Assembly (NCBI GenBank): GCA_937910685.1
Contig: CALEMP010000180.1
Location: 1-44,259, forward strand
Reading direction: 5' to 3'
From: an uncultured bacterium
GTDB taxonomy: Bacteria > Planctomycetota > UBA1135 > GCA-002686595
DNA: 44,259 nt
Made by a program: the position numbers and the translations under genes. Below the pieces are notes generated by a model. That model saw only the letters and a list, made by a program, of their open reading frames with translations. It searched no databases and had not been told where the DNA came from. Shown here piece after piece: positions 8,020 to 17,816 of the stretch (within the stretch, counting starts at the first letter, position 1; the number at the start of each line of letters is the position of its first letter).

Positions 8020-9744
8020 ATGAAGCAGTTTTCGAAAGGTATGCACGCAGCCATCCTCGTTCTCTCCGTCATCATGGGGGCGGATGCGTCATCCCTGGTT
8101 GTTGTCGAAACTTCAACAGCGACCCTCTTCTTAGGCCAAGACGAGGAAGAGCTGAGCCTGATTGAGCGTTGGTGTGATGAGCATTGGGTATCGCCCCAAT
8201 TCTATGAGCTCTTCACCGAGCAGGACCGCATTGTCAATCAACTAATCGCACGGCATAGGGAGACCACTGCAGCGGTGAACAAAGGTTTCAACACCGAGCG
8301 CACCTCAAGGATGGAAGAGATGGACGCGCTCCGAAAAGAGCTCATCTCGGGAATTGAAGAGGTCGTTGCGGATCAACGTAAGAAGGGAGATCCTCGTGAG
8401 GTCATAGGCGTCCTGAAGGGCCTGGTTGACCGCATACGGGGGGGAGGAGAGATTCCCGTGGCGCTTAACGCCCACGAGAAGCCAGCGAAGCGCCGGAGGA
8501 TAAGAGGTCTTGCGACGCACATCTTTAAGGGCCACGACTACGCGTGTGTGAACGGGCAGCTGGGTTGGCTTGAGGCGCAGCGATGGTGTGAAGAGCGCGG
8601 CGGGTATCTGGCCTGTGTGGAGTCGAGGGCTGAGCTCAACTTTCTTGGGACGCAGGTGATCGATCAAAATGCCACTCCTCGTCTCGATGCGATGCAGCCG
8701 CATGTGCTGAACTATTGGGTGGGGGCGAGTGACTCCATCAGGGAGGGGGAGTGGATCTGGCAGAGCGGGCGCAAGGTGGACATGCACCTCTTTCACAGGA
8801 CGGGCGTGCCCCCTCAGCCGAGCAACTTCAGGTGGGGTGAGCACCACGCAGGGCTCACGCTTTTCCAAGCGGAGGGGAGCGAGGAGATCCAATCTGGGCT
8901 CATCAGTTGGAACTTGGCTACCGGTTCCCGGTGGATTTGTGAGTGGGGCCGTTCCCCTCTGCCGGCGCCCTGGGATGTCTTGACTGAGGAGGAGGTGGAG
9001 AAGGTCCTCGCACCTTACTGGCAGCAGGCTGAGAAGCTCGACGAGCAGGACATTAAGGCGCAAGCGAAGCGTCGGAAAAGTTCCGCTTACAAGCGGGGTA
9101 ATAAAGCCTTCGCAAAATCAATAGAGACACGCCGAAGTGACCTCCAAGATCTTTTGAAGGGCTGGAAGAAGGATGCGGTTCGTCGCGGCGATGATTTCTA
9201 TGCCGATTACATCAAGGGTCTAATTCGCTACATGGAAGCTGGCGGCCTGGACTGTCCCACGCCGGAGGCGCCTGAGAGCGTACGGGGTGAGCTCGTCTCG
9301 CTGGGGACGGCGCTTGGTAAGGAGTACTTCTTCATCAAAGAAAAAATGACCTTTCACGACGCTGAGCGCTATTGCCACGAGCGAGGAGGTCATCTGCCCA
9401 CGCCTCAGTGTGATCTAGGCCTGGACTTTGTGCAGTATCTTCTGGAGTCGAACGCGAGTGACAGCATGACCTGGTTAGGCATCGCATGGCATCCAAGCCA
9501 CTCACGTAGGCCTGGATGGACTGGCATGGGGGTTGATGCTGAGGGAGAGCGCACGCCTTGGGGGGAGGCGATGGTTGGAAGAGCTCCCCTCGAGACCCCG
9601 GGTAATTTTTACGCGTTGTGTTTCGTCCTCAAGAGCCAGGGCCTGCTCAACCGCTACGGCGACGAGACAGAGGGGCCGAGAAACCCAGAACGGCATAACT
9701 CCCAGCTTCGCTTCCCCTTCATCTGCGTGGTCGAGGGCTTTTAG
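8020..9744 (+). CDS. Secreted protein with two C-type-lectin-like domains
   Basis: A 574-residue protein with a signal peptide (MKQFSKGMHAAILVLSVIMG). It has a charged, probably coiled-coil region (about residues 40-140), a first C-type-lectin-like domain (about 167-309) and a second one (about 433-571). Both domains show the family landmarks: a W/YC helix with ERGGYL or ERGGHL (AQRWCEERGGYLACVE; AERYCHERGGHLPTPQ), WVGASD or WLGIAW, and the closing WICEW or FPFICV. The usual EPN/WND calcium and sugar ligands are not clearly present (QPSNFRWGE, SWNLATGSRW), so it may bind protein or a sugar without calcium. A lysine-rich helical linker joins the domains. The ATG at 8020 has GGAGG 13 bases upstream and a strong promoter. 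It stands alone between RNase D and tRNA-Ala. Confidence 0.8.
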   Translation: MKQFSKGMHAAILVLSVIMGADASSLVVVETSTATLFLGQDEEELSLIERWCDEHWVSPQFYELFTEQDRIVNQLIARHRETTAAVNKGFNTERTSRMEEMDALRKELISGIEEVVADQRKKGDPREVIGVLKGLVDRIRGGGEIPVALNAHEKPAKRRRIRGLATHIFKGHDYACVNGQLGWLEAQRWCEERGGYLACVESRAELNFLGTQVIDQNATPRLDAMQPHVLNYWVGASDSIREGEWIWQSGRKVDMHLFHRTGVPPQPSNFRWGEHHAGLTLFQAEGSEEIQSGLISWNLATGSRWICEWGRSPLPAPWDVLTEEEVEKVLAPYWQQAEKLDEQDIKAQAKRRKSSAYKRGNKAFAKSIETRRSDLQDLLKGWKKDAVRRGDDFYADYIKGLIRYMEAGGLDCPTPEAPESVRGELVSLGTALGKEYFFIKEKMTFHDAERYCHERGGHLPTPQCDLGLDFVQYLLESNASDSMTWLGIAWHPSHSRRPGWTGMGVDAEGERTPWGEAMVGRAPLETPGNFYALCFVLKSQGLLNRYGDETEGPRNPERHNSQLRFPFICVVEGF

Positions 9745-10191
9745 TCAGGAGGGGTTAGAGACTCCAACCGCTCAAGCACCCGGCCCAATCTTACCCCACT
9801 GTTCGGGTACCACCTGAGCCCCTCCCTCCCCGTTGGGCTTGCACACCCTGATGCAGGCGAGCACGCAAGCCAAGATCAAGAACATGATTGGCAACATCGC
9901 GGGCGGGCTGCTGGCGCCGGTCGAGCTAATCGTCCGCAATCCGTAGCCCCCTAGGCACTGCCAACTCATTCAGGCTCCTCGACCTGGAGGGCCCGGGAGA
10001 GGTCCGGTTGGTTACAGGTAGAGGCCGGCTCGCACCATCGAGCGATGAAAGGTGCTCAAGCACGCCCGGTCAGGAAGTTGCGATTCCTCTGCTCTGGCTC
10101 CAAGGGCCGCACTTGCGGTTTTGACTATCGGGCGGGTGGACTTATCCAATACCACTCAGCGAACTGAGGCTCACGAGCCGAGAGCCGAAGC
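9745..10191. other. Intergenic stretch without a recognised gene
   Basis: These 447 bases lie between the lectin-domain gene and tRNA-Ala. A 65-codon minus-strand frame (9772-9969) with one hydrophobic segment and a 31-codon plus-strand frame from 9851 exist, but neither has a ribosome binding site or recognisable product. Small inverted repeats such as 10155-10159 with 10164-10168 lie just past the 3' end of tRNA-Ala; none is a convincing terminator. Confidence 0.4.
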
Positions 10192-10267
10192 TGGTGGAGA
10201 AGAAGGGACTTGAACCCTCGACTTCCGCGTTGCGAACGCGACGCTCTACCAACTGAGCTACTTCCCC
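10192..10267 (-). tRNA. tRNA-Ala (anticodon CGC)
   Basis: On the minus strand the acceptor GGGGAAG pairs with CTTCTCC and contains the G3-U70 wobble pair that identifies alanine tRNAs, with discriminator A73. The D-arm is GTAGCTCAGTTGGTAGAGC. The anticodon stem TCGCG/CGCGG encloses loop TTCGCAA, reading CGC. The T-arm is GAGGG-TTCAAGT-CCCTT. The 3' CCA is encoded (10194-10192). It reads GCG codons, which the window uses often. Confidence 0.95.
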
Positions 10268-10284
10268 GAGTTTCGTGTGAGGGG

Positions 10285-10314
10285 ATCATAGGCCGAGACA
10301 GAGAAAAAGGCCAA
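10285..10314 (-). promoter_or_regulatory. Promoter of tRNA-Ala
   Basis: On the minus strand a -35 box TTGGCC (10314-10309) and a -10 box TATGAT (10290-10285) are 18 bases apart. The expected start near 10278 is about ten bases before the mature tRNA. It lies in the region divergent to the beta-helix gene. Confidence 0.6.
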
Positions 10315-10356
10315 CGCTGGAGGGGCAAAATCGGTGTGTGTGGGCTCTTGGGCGGG

Positions 10357-13300
10357 ATGCCGGGCCGCATGGGGGGGATTGGAGCAAACCCTCAGCAGGA
10401 GAGGCCTTATCCTTGGGGCATGTTATTCGGTGCTTTGATCCTCTGGGGTGGCTTGGTTGCTGCGCCCTCGAATCCTATTGCCTGCGGGCCGATTGCTCTT
10501 GGGTGGCAGTCCGCAGGAGACGTCTGGCTGCCTTCGGGTCGTTCACTGGACTTGCTCACAGGTGAAATCCTAGCCGAGGGTGCGTCTCGAACGGACTTGG
10601 TTCAGCGCAGGGACCTGCTGGACGGGGTTGCCCCTTTGATGCTCTTGGCTGGTGAGGAAACCGGCCAGCCCCTGGGGATGATTCGGCGTGAGAGTTCCAA
10701 GAAGCGCGGCAAGCGCATGTTCACGGCGGGGGCCGAGTACCTCTTTGAAGGCAAGGACGATTCCTGGGGTTACGTTCGCGTGCTTGGGGTTTGGGAAGAC
10801 GGGATTTCTTTGGAACTGGCCCGTGCAGGGGCGGAGGTGACCAAGCTGGTGCGGGACCCGAGTCGAGTCGTCGCCCGTCTAGACGAGAATAAGATCCAAC
10901 TGACTTGGGATGCGACCGAGGGCGCGAGTTACTTGATCGAAGGCCGCGCTGCGGGGCGCGATCAGGAGTTTACCAGCCTGGATGAAGTTCAAGGGGGAAG
11001 CTGGACCGGTTCCATAGGGGGGCCGGGCTTGATGGAGTACCGCGTGACAGGCCTCGGTGGTGGAGGCCTTGGGGCGCGGGTTCGAGTGGTGCGGCAGGTG
11101 CGCTCTCTGGATATGCCCGGGGTGCTACCCGCGGGGGCTCGCTGGAATCTTCTGACCGGCGCAATCGACGGAGAGACCCATCATGTGGAGGTGACTCAGA
11201 ATCAGGGTCAGAACCTGATCTTTGCTTTGGCCGAGGGCATGCGTGTGGGCACTGCGGCCAAGCAGATCAGCAAACGATCCGGGCCCGCCCCTCCCGTTTC
11301 ATCTTCCTGGCGGCCCGCGGTCCCTTGGCTTCAGGACGTGGTTCAGGCCAACCGCCAGCACGTACTACCCACGGGGGCTTCCATCTGCTTGCTCACCCCA
11401 GAGGGAATCCCCGTGCGGATTCACTCCCGGGCGGGTCCCGATGGGGCCCTTTTGTTTTGGCGTCAAATGGACTTGTCCGGCACCGGTCTGTTTCCGAGCG
11501 CGCCTAAAGGACCAACTGTGGAATCAAAGGGCCGCCTGGTGGGTGTTCAGTTTGAATCCCTGTCAGCAACGGTGCCCGCTGGTGATCGCGTGCGTTTGGT
11601 CTTGGAGGAGGTCGACAGCGAAGGACACTGGGCACCACTGATGGTGGGCGCCGCGGGGGAGCGGACCCTGGAATTCACGCGAGAGGTGGGCAGCGATGCC
11701 TTGCCCATAGTGCGTTTGCGAGCGCGGCAGGAATACGAGGGCGGCCCGCGGTCGGCAGCCTCGGAACCGTTCAGCGTGTTGCTCGTGGATCGTGAAGACT
11801 CTTCCGAGCTTGAGCGCTTAGTTCAACGGGGTCTGGACGCATTGCTGGACGAGGCCTACGGCCAGCGCTTGCAAGCGCGCACGTTGCTGTTGGCCCTCGG
11901 GGCCGATGCGTTGCCAGCCCTGGAGGCGGCCTTGGTTGCTTCCGCAAGCGGCACAGAGGTGCACTCGTCCGTGCGCGATCTGTTGCTCTCGGGAGGATTT
12001 GGCGCGGGCGGCCAACGCTTGGTGCTCTTGTCTGCTGCGATGGAAGAGGGGTTGGAGGGGGATATACCCCGGGGGCTCGATGCCAGCCATGCCTTGGACC
12101 GGGCACTGGCGGTGCTTGGCTTGGCGGGTCGCTCGAGGTCGGCCGATTGGCTACGCCTGGCGGCCCAAGCGGAATCGGATCCAGCGGTGCTTACCTTGAT
12201 TGACTTGATGCTGGATGACCCGGAGCCGCCGCTCGTGTTGGATCAACCCAGCGATGCGCTAGTGCTGCTGCCCCCCGACCGGCGTCCTCTGCGCGAACCA
12301 CAAAATTGGGTGCAGGAGTTGCAGTTGGGTGCGCCCCAAGAACTGGCATCATTCATTCGCGGAACTGTGGATGCTGGGCGCGGGGACCGGGCCATGGCGC
12401 TCTTGTCGGTGGCACATTTCCTGGAGCAGGCCGAAAATCCACCGGATGCGGGCACCCTGGAATCCGCCGAACTTGCCCTGCGCATGTTGGAGCGGGTGCG
12501 GCCGGCCCTTGAGCCGGAGTTCCAGTCCAACAGGATCTCTTCCCAGGCTTTGCTCGACATTGTGGGCACGCTGTTAGATGGCGAAGGATATTTGATGCGG
12601 GCACAGCGGGAGTTGGCTGCCTTGCAGCTCGATTCCTGGCCCTTGCCCGATGGGGTGCGTGAGCAAATCGTGGTTCCCCCCGATGACGAGGGTGCCCTGC
12701 GTGGGATCTTGATCGAACTCACCCGCAAAAAATCAGCCTATGTGGACATCTTGATTCCTGAGGGTAGGCATCTGCTGTCAGAGGGCGTCAGTTCACAAGC
12801 CATGGGGGTCAGCGGCATGCGTCTCAAGGGCGTAGAGGGCACGGTCTTGGTGGGCACTCTGCGTGTGGACGGTTGCCGGGACGTTGTGCTGGAGGATCTG
12901 ACCATCGAGGGAGAACGTACCAGCGCGCTTTGGGCCCTGGACACCGAGCTGCTCATGCGCCGGGTCGTGCTGAGCGGGACCCAGCGAGCGGTGCAAGCTA
13001 CGGGCGCGTCCTTGGTGATGGACCAGTGCCGCGTCGGTGACTTGGATTTGATCAGCAATTCCCAGCTAGTTTGGCTGGCCCAGGGCAGTGTCCTGGATGC
13101 GCGCAACTCGAGTTTCTTGGGGGGCAACATCTACCTGGATGAGGGTGGCGAGGCGCGCTTCGACCGTTGTGTTTTAGATTCTGGCGCTCGGCCAACAATC
13201 CAGGGTCGTTCGGCAAGCTCGCGTGCGACCTTGCGGGATTGCATGGTGCGCAGTCGGGCCGGTTGCATGTCTGGAGCGGGGACGATTTGGTTGGAGCGCT

Positions 13301-13434
13301 GTGTGCTCGATCTCGCTGCCGATCCGATTTATCAGGCGGTGAACTGCGTGGCCTGTCCTGACTCGGTGGTGTTGGTGGGGGCTACAAGTGGTTTTGGGCC
13401 CCATGTGCAGCAACGTTGTTGCCTCGGCAGGTAA
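10357..13434 (+). CDS. Large secreted protein with a C-terminal right-handed beta-helix
   Basis: About 1,025 residues and not recognised as a named family. The N-terminus has a hydrophobic segment (MLFGALILWGGLVAAPS) typical of export. The first half is beta-rich and repeats a short motif around 'LPSGRSLDLLTGE', 'LPAGARWNLLTGA' and 'LPTGASICLLTPE', suggesting three related small domains. A helical middle (about 530-650) has HEAT-like pairs (QARTLLLALGADALPALEAA). The last 230 residues form a right-handed beta-helix: IPEGRHLL, VRGC-like rungs such as RVDGCRDVVLEDLTIEGE, MRRVVLSGT and LERCVLDLA. Such folds bind or cleave polysaccharides or act as passengers; no catalytic motif is evident. The start is uncertain between 10357, 10369 and 10420; the open frame before them runs through tRNA-Ala and was rejected. 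Confidence 0.75.
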   Translation: MPGRMGGIGANPQQERPYPWGMLFGALILWGGLVAAPSNPIACGPIALGWQSAGDVWLPSGRSLDLLTGEILAEGASRTDLVQRRDLLDGVAPLMLLAGEETGQPLGMIRRESSKKRGKRMFTAGAEYLFEGKDDSWGYVRVLGVWEDGISLELARAGAEVTKLVRDPSRVVARLDENKIQLTWDATEGASYLIEGRAAGRDQEFTSLDEVQGGSWTGSIGGPGLMEYRVTGLGGGGLGARVRVVRQVRSLDMPGVLPAGARWNLLTGAIDGETHHVEVTQNQGQNLIFALAEGMRVGTAAKQISKRSGPAPPVSSSWRPAVPWLQDVVQANRQHVLPTGASICLLTPEGIPVRIHSRAGPDGALLFWRQMDLSGTGLFPSAPKGPTVESKGRLVGVQFESLSATVPAGDRVRLVLEEVDSEGHWAPLMVGAAGERTLEFTREVGSDALPIVRLRARQEYEGGPRSAASEPFSVLLVDREDSSELERLVQRGLDALLDEAYGQRLQARTLLLALGADALPALEAALVASASGTEVHSSVRDLLLSGGFGAGGQRLVLLSAAMEEGLEGDIPRGLDASHALDRALAVLGLAGRSRSADWLRLAAQAESDPAVLTLIDLMLDDPEPPLVLDQPSDALVLLPPDRRPLREPQNWVQELQLGAPQELASFIRGTVDAGRGDRAMALLSVAHFLEQAENPPDAGTLESAELALRMLERVRPALEPEFQSNRISSQALLDIVGTLLDGEGYLMRAQRELAALQLDSWPLPDGVREQIVVPPDDEGALRGILIELTRKKSAYVDILIPEGRHLLSEGVSSQAMGVSGMRLKGVEGTVLVGTLRVDGCRDVVLEDLTIEGERTSALWALDTELLMRRVVLSGTQRAVQATGASLVMDQCRVGDLDLISNSQLVWLAQGSVLDARNSSFLGGNIYLDEGGEARFDRCVLDSGARPTIQGRSASSRATLRDCMVRSRAGCMSGAGTIWLERCVLDLAADPIYQAVNCVACPDSVVLVGATSGFGPHVQQRCCLGR

Positions 13435-13627
13435 GCCTGAGGCATGGGTAATCTGGGCCGCGAAGTCCCGGGACCAATGGCAAGTATTCGAGGCAACCGT
13501 GTTCGCCTCTGCGGGGCGCGGGGCCGGACCTTGGCAGAGAACTCGGGCTCCAGTGCTCGCTCATGGGGGCGGCTGGGGTTATTCTCCTTTGCCCCAACTC
13601 TGCCCCTGACCGACCCTTTTCAGCACC

Positions 13628-16318
13628 ATGACCGATTCCTTCAAGTCCCACGGCACTCTTTCTGTCAACGATCAGAGTTTTCAGATAGCACGACTTTCCG
13701 CGCTCACTGCTGCGGGCCACAACCTCAACCGCTTGCCCTATTCCCTGCGCGTGCTGTTGGAAAACCTGCTGCGCCATGAGGACGGGGAAAGCGTCACGGT
13801 GGCGGACATTAAGGCCCTGGCTGATTGGGATCCCAAGGCGGCTCCCTCCCGAGAGATCGCCTTTCGTCCCGCGCGGGTTTTGATGCAAGATTTCACCGGC
13901 GTTCCCGCGGTGGTGGACCTGGCCGCCATGCGCACGGCCATGGCAGCTCTGGGTGGCGACCCCAACAAGATCAATCCCCTGCAGCCGGCCGAGATGGTCA
14001 TCGACCACTCGGTGCAGGTGGACCGCTATGCCAGCCCAGATGCCTTGACTGAAAACGCGCGCCTTGAATTCGAGCGTAACAACGAGCGCTATGCGTTCTT
14101 GAAGTGGGGTCAAGGTGCCCTCAAGAACTTCCGCGTGGTGCCCCCCGAGACTGGGATTGTGCACCAAGTGAACTTGGAATACCTCGCGCGCACGGTCATG
14201 AATCACGATGGCTGGGCCTATCCCGACACTCTGGTGGGCACGGACAGTCACACCACCATGATCAATGGCCTGGGTGTTTTGGGCTGGGGCGTGGGTGGCA
14301 TCGAAGCGGAAGCCGCCATGCTCGGCCAGCCGGTTTCCATGCTGATTCCTCAGGTGGTGGGCATGCGCCTGACTGGTGAGTTGCCCGAGGGCACCACCGC
14401 AACAGACTTGGTATTGACCGTAGTGGAATTGCTGCGGGCTCATGGAGTGGTGGGTAAGTTTGTGGAGTTCATTGGCCCGGGCATGAGCGGTTTGCCCTTG
14501 GCCGACCGTGCGACCTTGGCGAACATGGCCCCCGAATATGGCGCCACCTGTGGATTCTTCCCAGTGGACCAGAAGACCATGGACTACTTGCGCCTTTCCG
14601 GCCGGGACGAAGAGTCGATCGCCTTGGTTGAGGCCTATTCCAAGGAGCAAGACCTTTGGTGCGGTGCGAATGATCCGGAGCCCGAGTACACGGCGCTTCT
14701 GGAACTGGACATGAGCACAATCGAGCCCAGTTTGGCTGGACCCAAGCGCCCTCAGGACCGGGTGAGTTTGGCGGATATGTCCAGCACCTTTGCCACCGCT
14801 CGCAAGCAGATCCTGACTGCGGTGGGAATCAAAGACGAGGACCGCAGCGTGCCTGTAACCGTGGGGGAGGAGTCATTTGATCTGACCCATGGGGACGTGG
14901 TGATCGCGGCAATCACTTCCTGCACCAACACCTCGAACCCTTCGGTCATGGTGGCAGCGGGTCTGTTGGCGACAAAAGCCCACGCAAAGGGCCTGACATC
15001 TAAGGCCTGGGTCAAGACCAGTCTGGCCCCGGGATCCAAGGTGGTCACCGACTACCTCGACGCGGCGGAGTTGACCCCGGGCCTTGAGGCCTTGGGCTTC
15101 CACCTGGTGGGCTATGGCTGCACCACTTGCATCGGCAACTCGGGACCGTTGTTGCCGCCAATCGACCAAGCCATCAGCGATGGCGAGTTAGTGGTTTCGA
15201 GCGTGCTCTCGGGCAACCGCAACTTTGAAGGGCGCGTGCATGCAAAGGTGCGGGCGAGCTATCTCGCTTCGCCGCCCTTGGTGGTTGCCTATGCAATTGC
15301 TGGCAGCACCACCATCGACTTGACCCAAGAGCCCCTGGGCATTGGATCTGATGGCAAGCCGGTCATGCTGGCGGATGTTTGGCCCAGTGCGGACGAGGTG
15401 GCCGAAACCGTCTCTCGCTGTATCACCCGTGCCCAATTTTCTTCCAGCTACGACGATGTACTTGCCGGCTCGCCAGCTTGGCAAGCCATCGATGCTGGCA
15501 GCGGCTCGACCTTTGAGTGGGATGCGAACTCGACCTACATCAAGCACCCGCCGTACTTCCAAGGTATGGGTCATGAGCCCGGAGCGGTCAGCGACATCAG
15601 CGGCGCGCGGGTGTTGGGCTTGTTTGGCGATTCGATCACCACAGACCATATTTCTCCCGCGGGTTCGATTGCGGAAGATTCTCCGGCAGGGATTTACCTC
15701 AAAGAACACGGCATCGCTAAGGGGGATTTCAACTCCTATGGCAGCCGCCGTGGAAACCACGAGGTCATGATGCGCGGCACCTTTGCCAACGTGCGCATCA
15801 AGAACCTCTTGACCCCTGGAATTGAGGGTGGCGTGACCTTGCACCATGACTCGGGCGAAACCATGTCGATCTTTGACGCGGCGATGAAGTATGTGGAGGC
15901 CGGCGTGCCTTCAATCGTGCTGGCGGGCAAGGAGTACGGTACCGGGTCCAGTCGCGACTGGGCGGGTAAAGGACCGTCGCTCTTGGGCGTCAAAGCCTGC
16001 ATCGTCGAGAGCTACGAGCGTATTCACCGTTCGAACCTGGTGGGCATGGGCGTGTTGCCCCTGCAATTCCTGGAAGGAGATAACGCCGCGGCCCTGGGCT
16101 TGACTGGCGCTGAGACCTACGCGATCACCGGTCTTGAGGCGCTTTACGCCGGGGATGGACCGACGGGGGCCAAGGTGCAGGTTTGCGCCACGGGTGGTGA
16201 TGGCGCCACCACCGAGTTCGAAGCACGCGTGCGCATCGACACACCGGCGGAAGCAGAGTACTACCGTCACGGCGGGATCCTGTGCTATGTGCTGCGCCGG
16301 CTCGCAGCGAAGAGCTGA
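13628..16318 (+). CDS. acnA: Aconitate hydratase AcnA
   Basis: An 896-residue [4Fe-4S] enzyme that interconverts citrate and isocitrate via cis-aconitate in the TCA cycle. The length and the start ([20 protein letters not shown]) are typical of the AcnA/IRP branch. Cluster ligands are visible in [13 protein letters not shown] and in [13 protein letters not shown] (three cysteines in all). The substrate-binding blocks [45 protein letters not shown] and [12 protein letters not shown] are intact. No neighbour belongs to the TCA cycle. No clear ribosome binding site precedes the ATG at 13628. A hairpin lies 33 bases past the stop. Confidence 0.98.
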   Translation: MTDSFKSHGTLSVNDQSFQIARLSALTAAGHNLNRLPYSLRVLLENLLRHEDGESVTVADIKALADWDPKAAPSREIAFRPARVLMQDFTGVPAVVDLAAMRTAMAALGGDPNKINPLQPAEMVIDHSVQVDRYASPDALTENARLEFERNNERYAFLKWGQGALKNFRVVPPETGIVHQVNLEYLARTVMNHDGWAYPDTLVGTDSHTTMINGLGVLGWGVGGIEAEAAMLGQPVSMLIPQVVGMRLTGELPEGTTATDLVLTVVELLRAHGVVGKFVEFIGPGMSGLPLADRATLANMAPEYGATCGFFPVDQKTMDYLRLSGRDEESIALVEAYSKEQDLWCGANDPEPEYTALLELDMSTIEPSLAGPKRPQDRVSLADMSSTFATARKQILTAVGIKDEDRSVPVTVGEESFDLTHGDVVIAAITSCTNTSNPSVMVAAGLLATKAHAKGLTSKAWVKTSLAPGSKVVTDYLDAAELTPGLEALGFHLVGYGCTTCIGNSGPLLPPIDQAISDGELVVSSVLSGNRNFEGRVHAKVRASYLASPPLVVAYAIAGSTTIDLTQEPLGIGSDGKPVMLADVWPSADEVAETVSRCITRAQFSSSYDDVLAGSPAWQAIDAGSGSTFEWDANSTYIKHPPYFQGMGHEPGAVSDISGARVLGLFGDSITTDHISPAGSIAEDSPAGIYLKEHGIAKGDFNSYGSRRGNHEVMMRGTFANVRIKNLLTPGIEGGVTLHHDSGETMSIFDAAMKYVEAGVPSIVLAGKEYGTGSSRDWAGKGPSLLGVKACIVESYERIHRSNLVGMGVLPLQFLEGDNAAALGLTGAETYAITGLEALYAGDGPTGAKVQVCATGGDGATTEFEARVRIDTPAEAEYYRHGGILCYVLRRLAAKS

Positions 16319-16350
16319 GCCGGCTGAGATTTCAGAGAGTGGACCGCTCG

Positions 16351-16367
16351 TGTCCCGGAACGGGACA
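16351..16367 (+). terminator. Hairpin downstream of acnA
   Basis: TGTCCCG (16351-16357) pairs perfectly with CGGGACA (16361-16367) across a three-base loop, 33 bases after the acnA stop. No T-run follows, so it is a possible terminator or mRNA 3'-end structure. The rest of the 295-base gap before the EAL gene shows no gene or recognised riboswitch. Confidence 0.4.
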
Positions 16368-16613
16368 TCTGAGGTTCGTTCGGGGCGGCACGTGAAGAGA
16401 TCTCCCGAATCCGCGATCCACGGTGCTGGGGGAGGATTCCGGCCCTTCTTGCACTCGTGTACGGAGGCCCATTTTCTCATTAATGGCACGGGTCGAGGGC
16501 GGTTTCCAACGGACGGGCGGTCATGGCTCCTAGGTCTTAGGTCGAGCCTCAGGTCCTGCCGATAAATGTCTGGCTACCACCTGTAGGAGTCTTCTCCGAT
16601 TCAGGAGTCCGGC

Positions 16614-17816
16614 ATGAATAAACCCATTCTCTATTCCACCGACCTTGAAGAGGTGCGTGCGTTGACGCAGGCCCTCCCTGGTCTGAGATCGTGTGCCGAT
16701 CTGTCTCGTCTCGCATGCTATGACGACATGGACGGCTGCACCATCTTTCTAGGTGTTGGGCAATTGATGGGGGACCTGCGCCAATTGCGCTCCAAGATTC
16801 ATCACCTCGCGCCCCTCTCGAGAATCATCGCCCTGCTGGATCCGCGGGACGGCGTGTCTCTTGAAGAGATTGCGGCGGCAGGATTCGACGCGATGCTGCC
16901 CCTACCCATTCATGCATCCCTGGCCCAGTTCCTTGCCCAAGGCGGAAACTCCGGGGGACTTCAAACGAAAGCGGAAACCACCCTGCAACATGATTTGTAT
17001 GGGGCTTGGGACCGGGGAGAACTTCGCGTGCACTATCAGCCCCGGTGTGATTCCGAGACGGGCAAGGTGCGCGGATTTGAGGCCCTCGTACGCTGGCAGC
17101 ACCCGACCCGCGGGTTGCTCTCGCCCGTGGAGTTCATTCCTATTGCGGAACAAAGCGGCATGATCATTCAGATCGGCACGTGGGTTCTGCACGAGGCTTG
17201 CGCTCAGATGGCGGCCTGGGATGTACTTGGTGCGCCGGAGGTGCGCATCGCTGTGAACCTATCTCCGATTCAGTTCACGGGTGACGGACCTTTGGAGGCG
17301 GTCAAGGAGGCTCTGCAAGCATCCGGGCTGGATGCCTCGCGGCTAGAGCTAGAGGTCACCGAGAGTCTGATGGTTGAAGATCCCGAGGGAGTCATCCGGG
17401 ACCTGCACAAGCTCAAGAGCCTCGGTGTTGCTATCGCCATTGATGACTTTGGAACGGGGTACTCGTCGCTCTCGTACTTACGACGCTTCCCAGTAGACAC
17501 TCTGAAGATCGACAAGTGTTTTGTGGATGACCTCGCTGTTGATCCGGGTGACGCTGCGATTGTGACCTCGATCGTCATCTTGGGCCAAAGCCTTGGCCTT
17601 TCGATTGTGGCTGAAGGGGTCGAAACCGAGCGGCAGCTTGAGTTCTTGCGCGTCCTTGGCGTGGACGAGATACAGGGCTACCTCTTGTCGCGGCCCTTGC
17701 CTCCCGAAAAGGTACCCGCTTATCTCTGTGCTAACTTGGCTGGCAGTTCGAGAAATCCGTCCAGATCAGGCCAGCTAGAGAGCCGCGCTCCCCTGCGAGC
17801 CGAGCCCACTGGCTGA
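16614..17816 (+). CDS. EAL-domain c-di-GMP phosphodiesterase with a degenerate receiver-like N-terminus
   Basis: A 400-residue cytosolic protein. The EAL domain (about 123-375) hydrolyses c-di-GMP to pGpG. Key motifs are intact: the signature FEALVRWQHP with Glu 156, AVNLSPIQF, the ELEVTES glutamate, the metal-binding DDFGTGYSSL, LKIDKCFV, AEGVETERQ and QGYLLSRPLP, so it is probably active. Residues 1-105 look like a receiver fold (alternating strands and helices, IIALLDPRDGVSLEEIAAAG) but lack the expected phosphoacceptor aspartate pattern, so input may be by partner binding. GGAG six bases before the ATG makes the start secure. The last 86 bases overlap the 3' end of the convergent DUF3293 gene, giving a basic, low-complexity tail. 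No GEMM riboswitch was seen upstream. Confidence 0.92.
   Translation: MNKPILYSTDLEEVRALTQALPGLRSCADLSRLACYDDMDGCTIFLGVGQLMGDLRQLRSKIHHLAPLSRIIALLDPRDGVSLEEIAAAGFDAMLPLPIHASLAQFLAQGGNSGGLQTKAETTLQHDLYGAWDRGELRVHYQPRCDSETGKVRGFEALVRWQHPTRGLLSPVEFIPIAEQSGMIIQIGTWVLHEACAQMAAWDVLGAPEVRIAVNLSPIQFTGDGPLEAVKEALQASGLDASRLELEVTESLMVEDPEGVIRDLHKLKSLGVAIAIDDFGTGYSSLSYLRRFPVDTLKIDKCFVDDLAVDPGDAAIVTSIVILGQSLGLSIVAEGVETERQLEFLRVLGVDEIQGYLLSRPLPPEKVPAYLCANLAGSSRNPSRSGQLESRAPLRAEPTG

Noticed and set aside
9772..9969. 65-codon minus-strand frame with one hydrophobic segment
   Set aside because: No ribosome binding site or recognised family; a small membrane protein cannot be excluded but is unsupported.
13382..14650. 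422-codon minus-strand frame
   Set aside because: Antisense to acnA, which is certain; the translation is His/Gly/Gln-rich shadow sequence with no domain.
16319..16613. c-di-GMP riboswitch before the EAL gene
   Set aside because: The conserved GEMM core sequences are not present.
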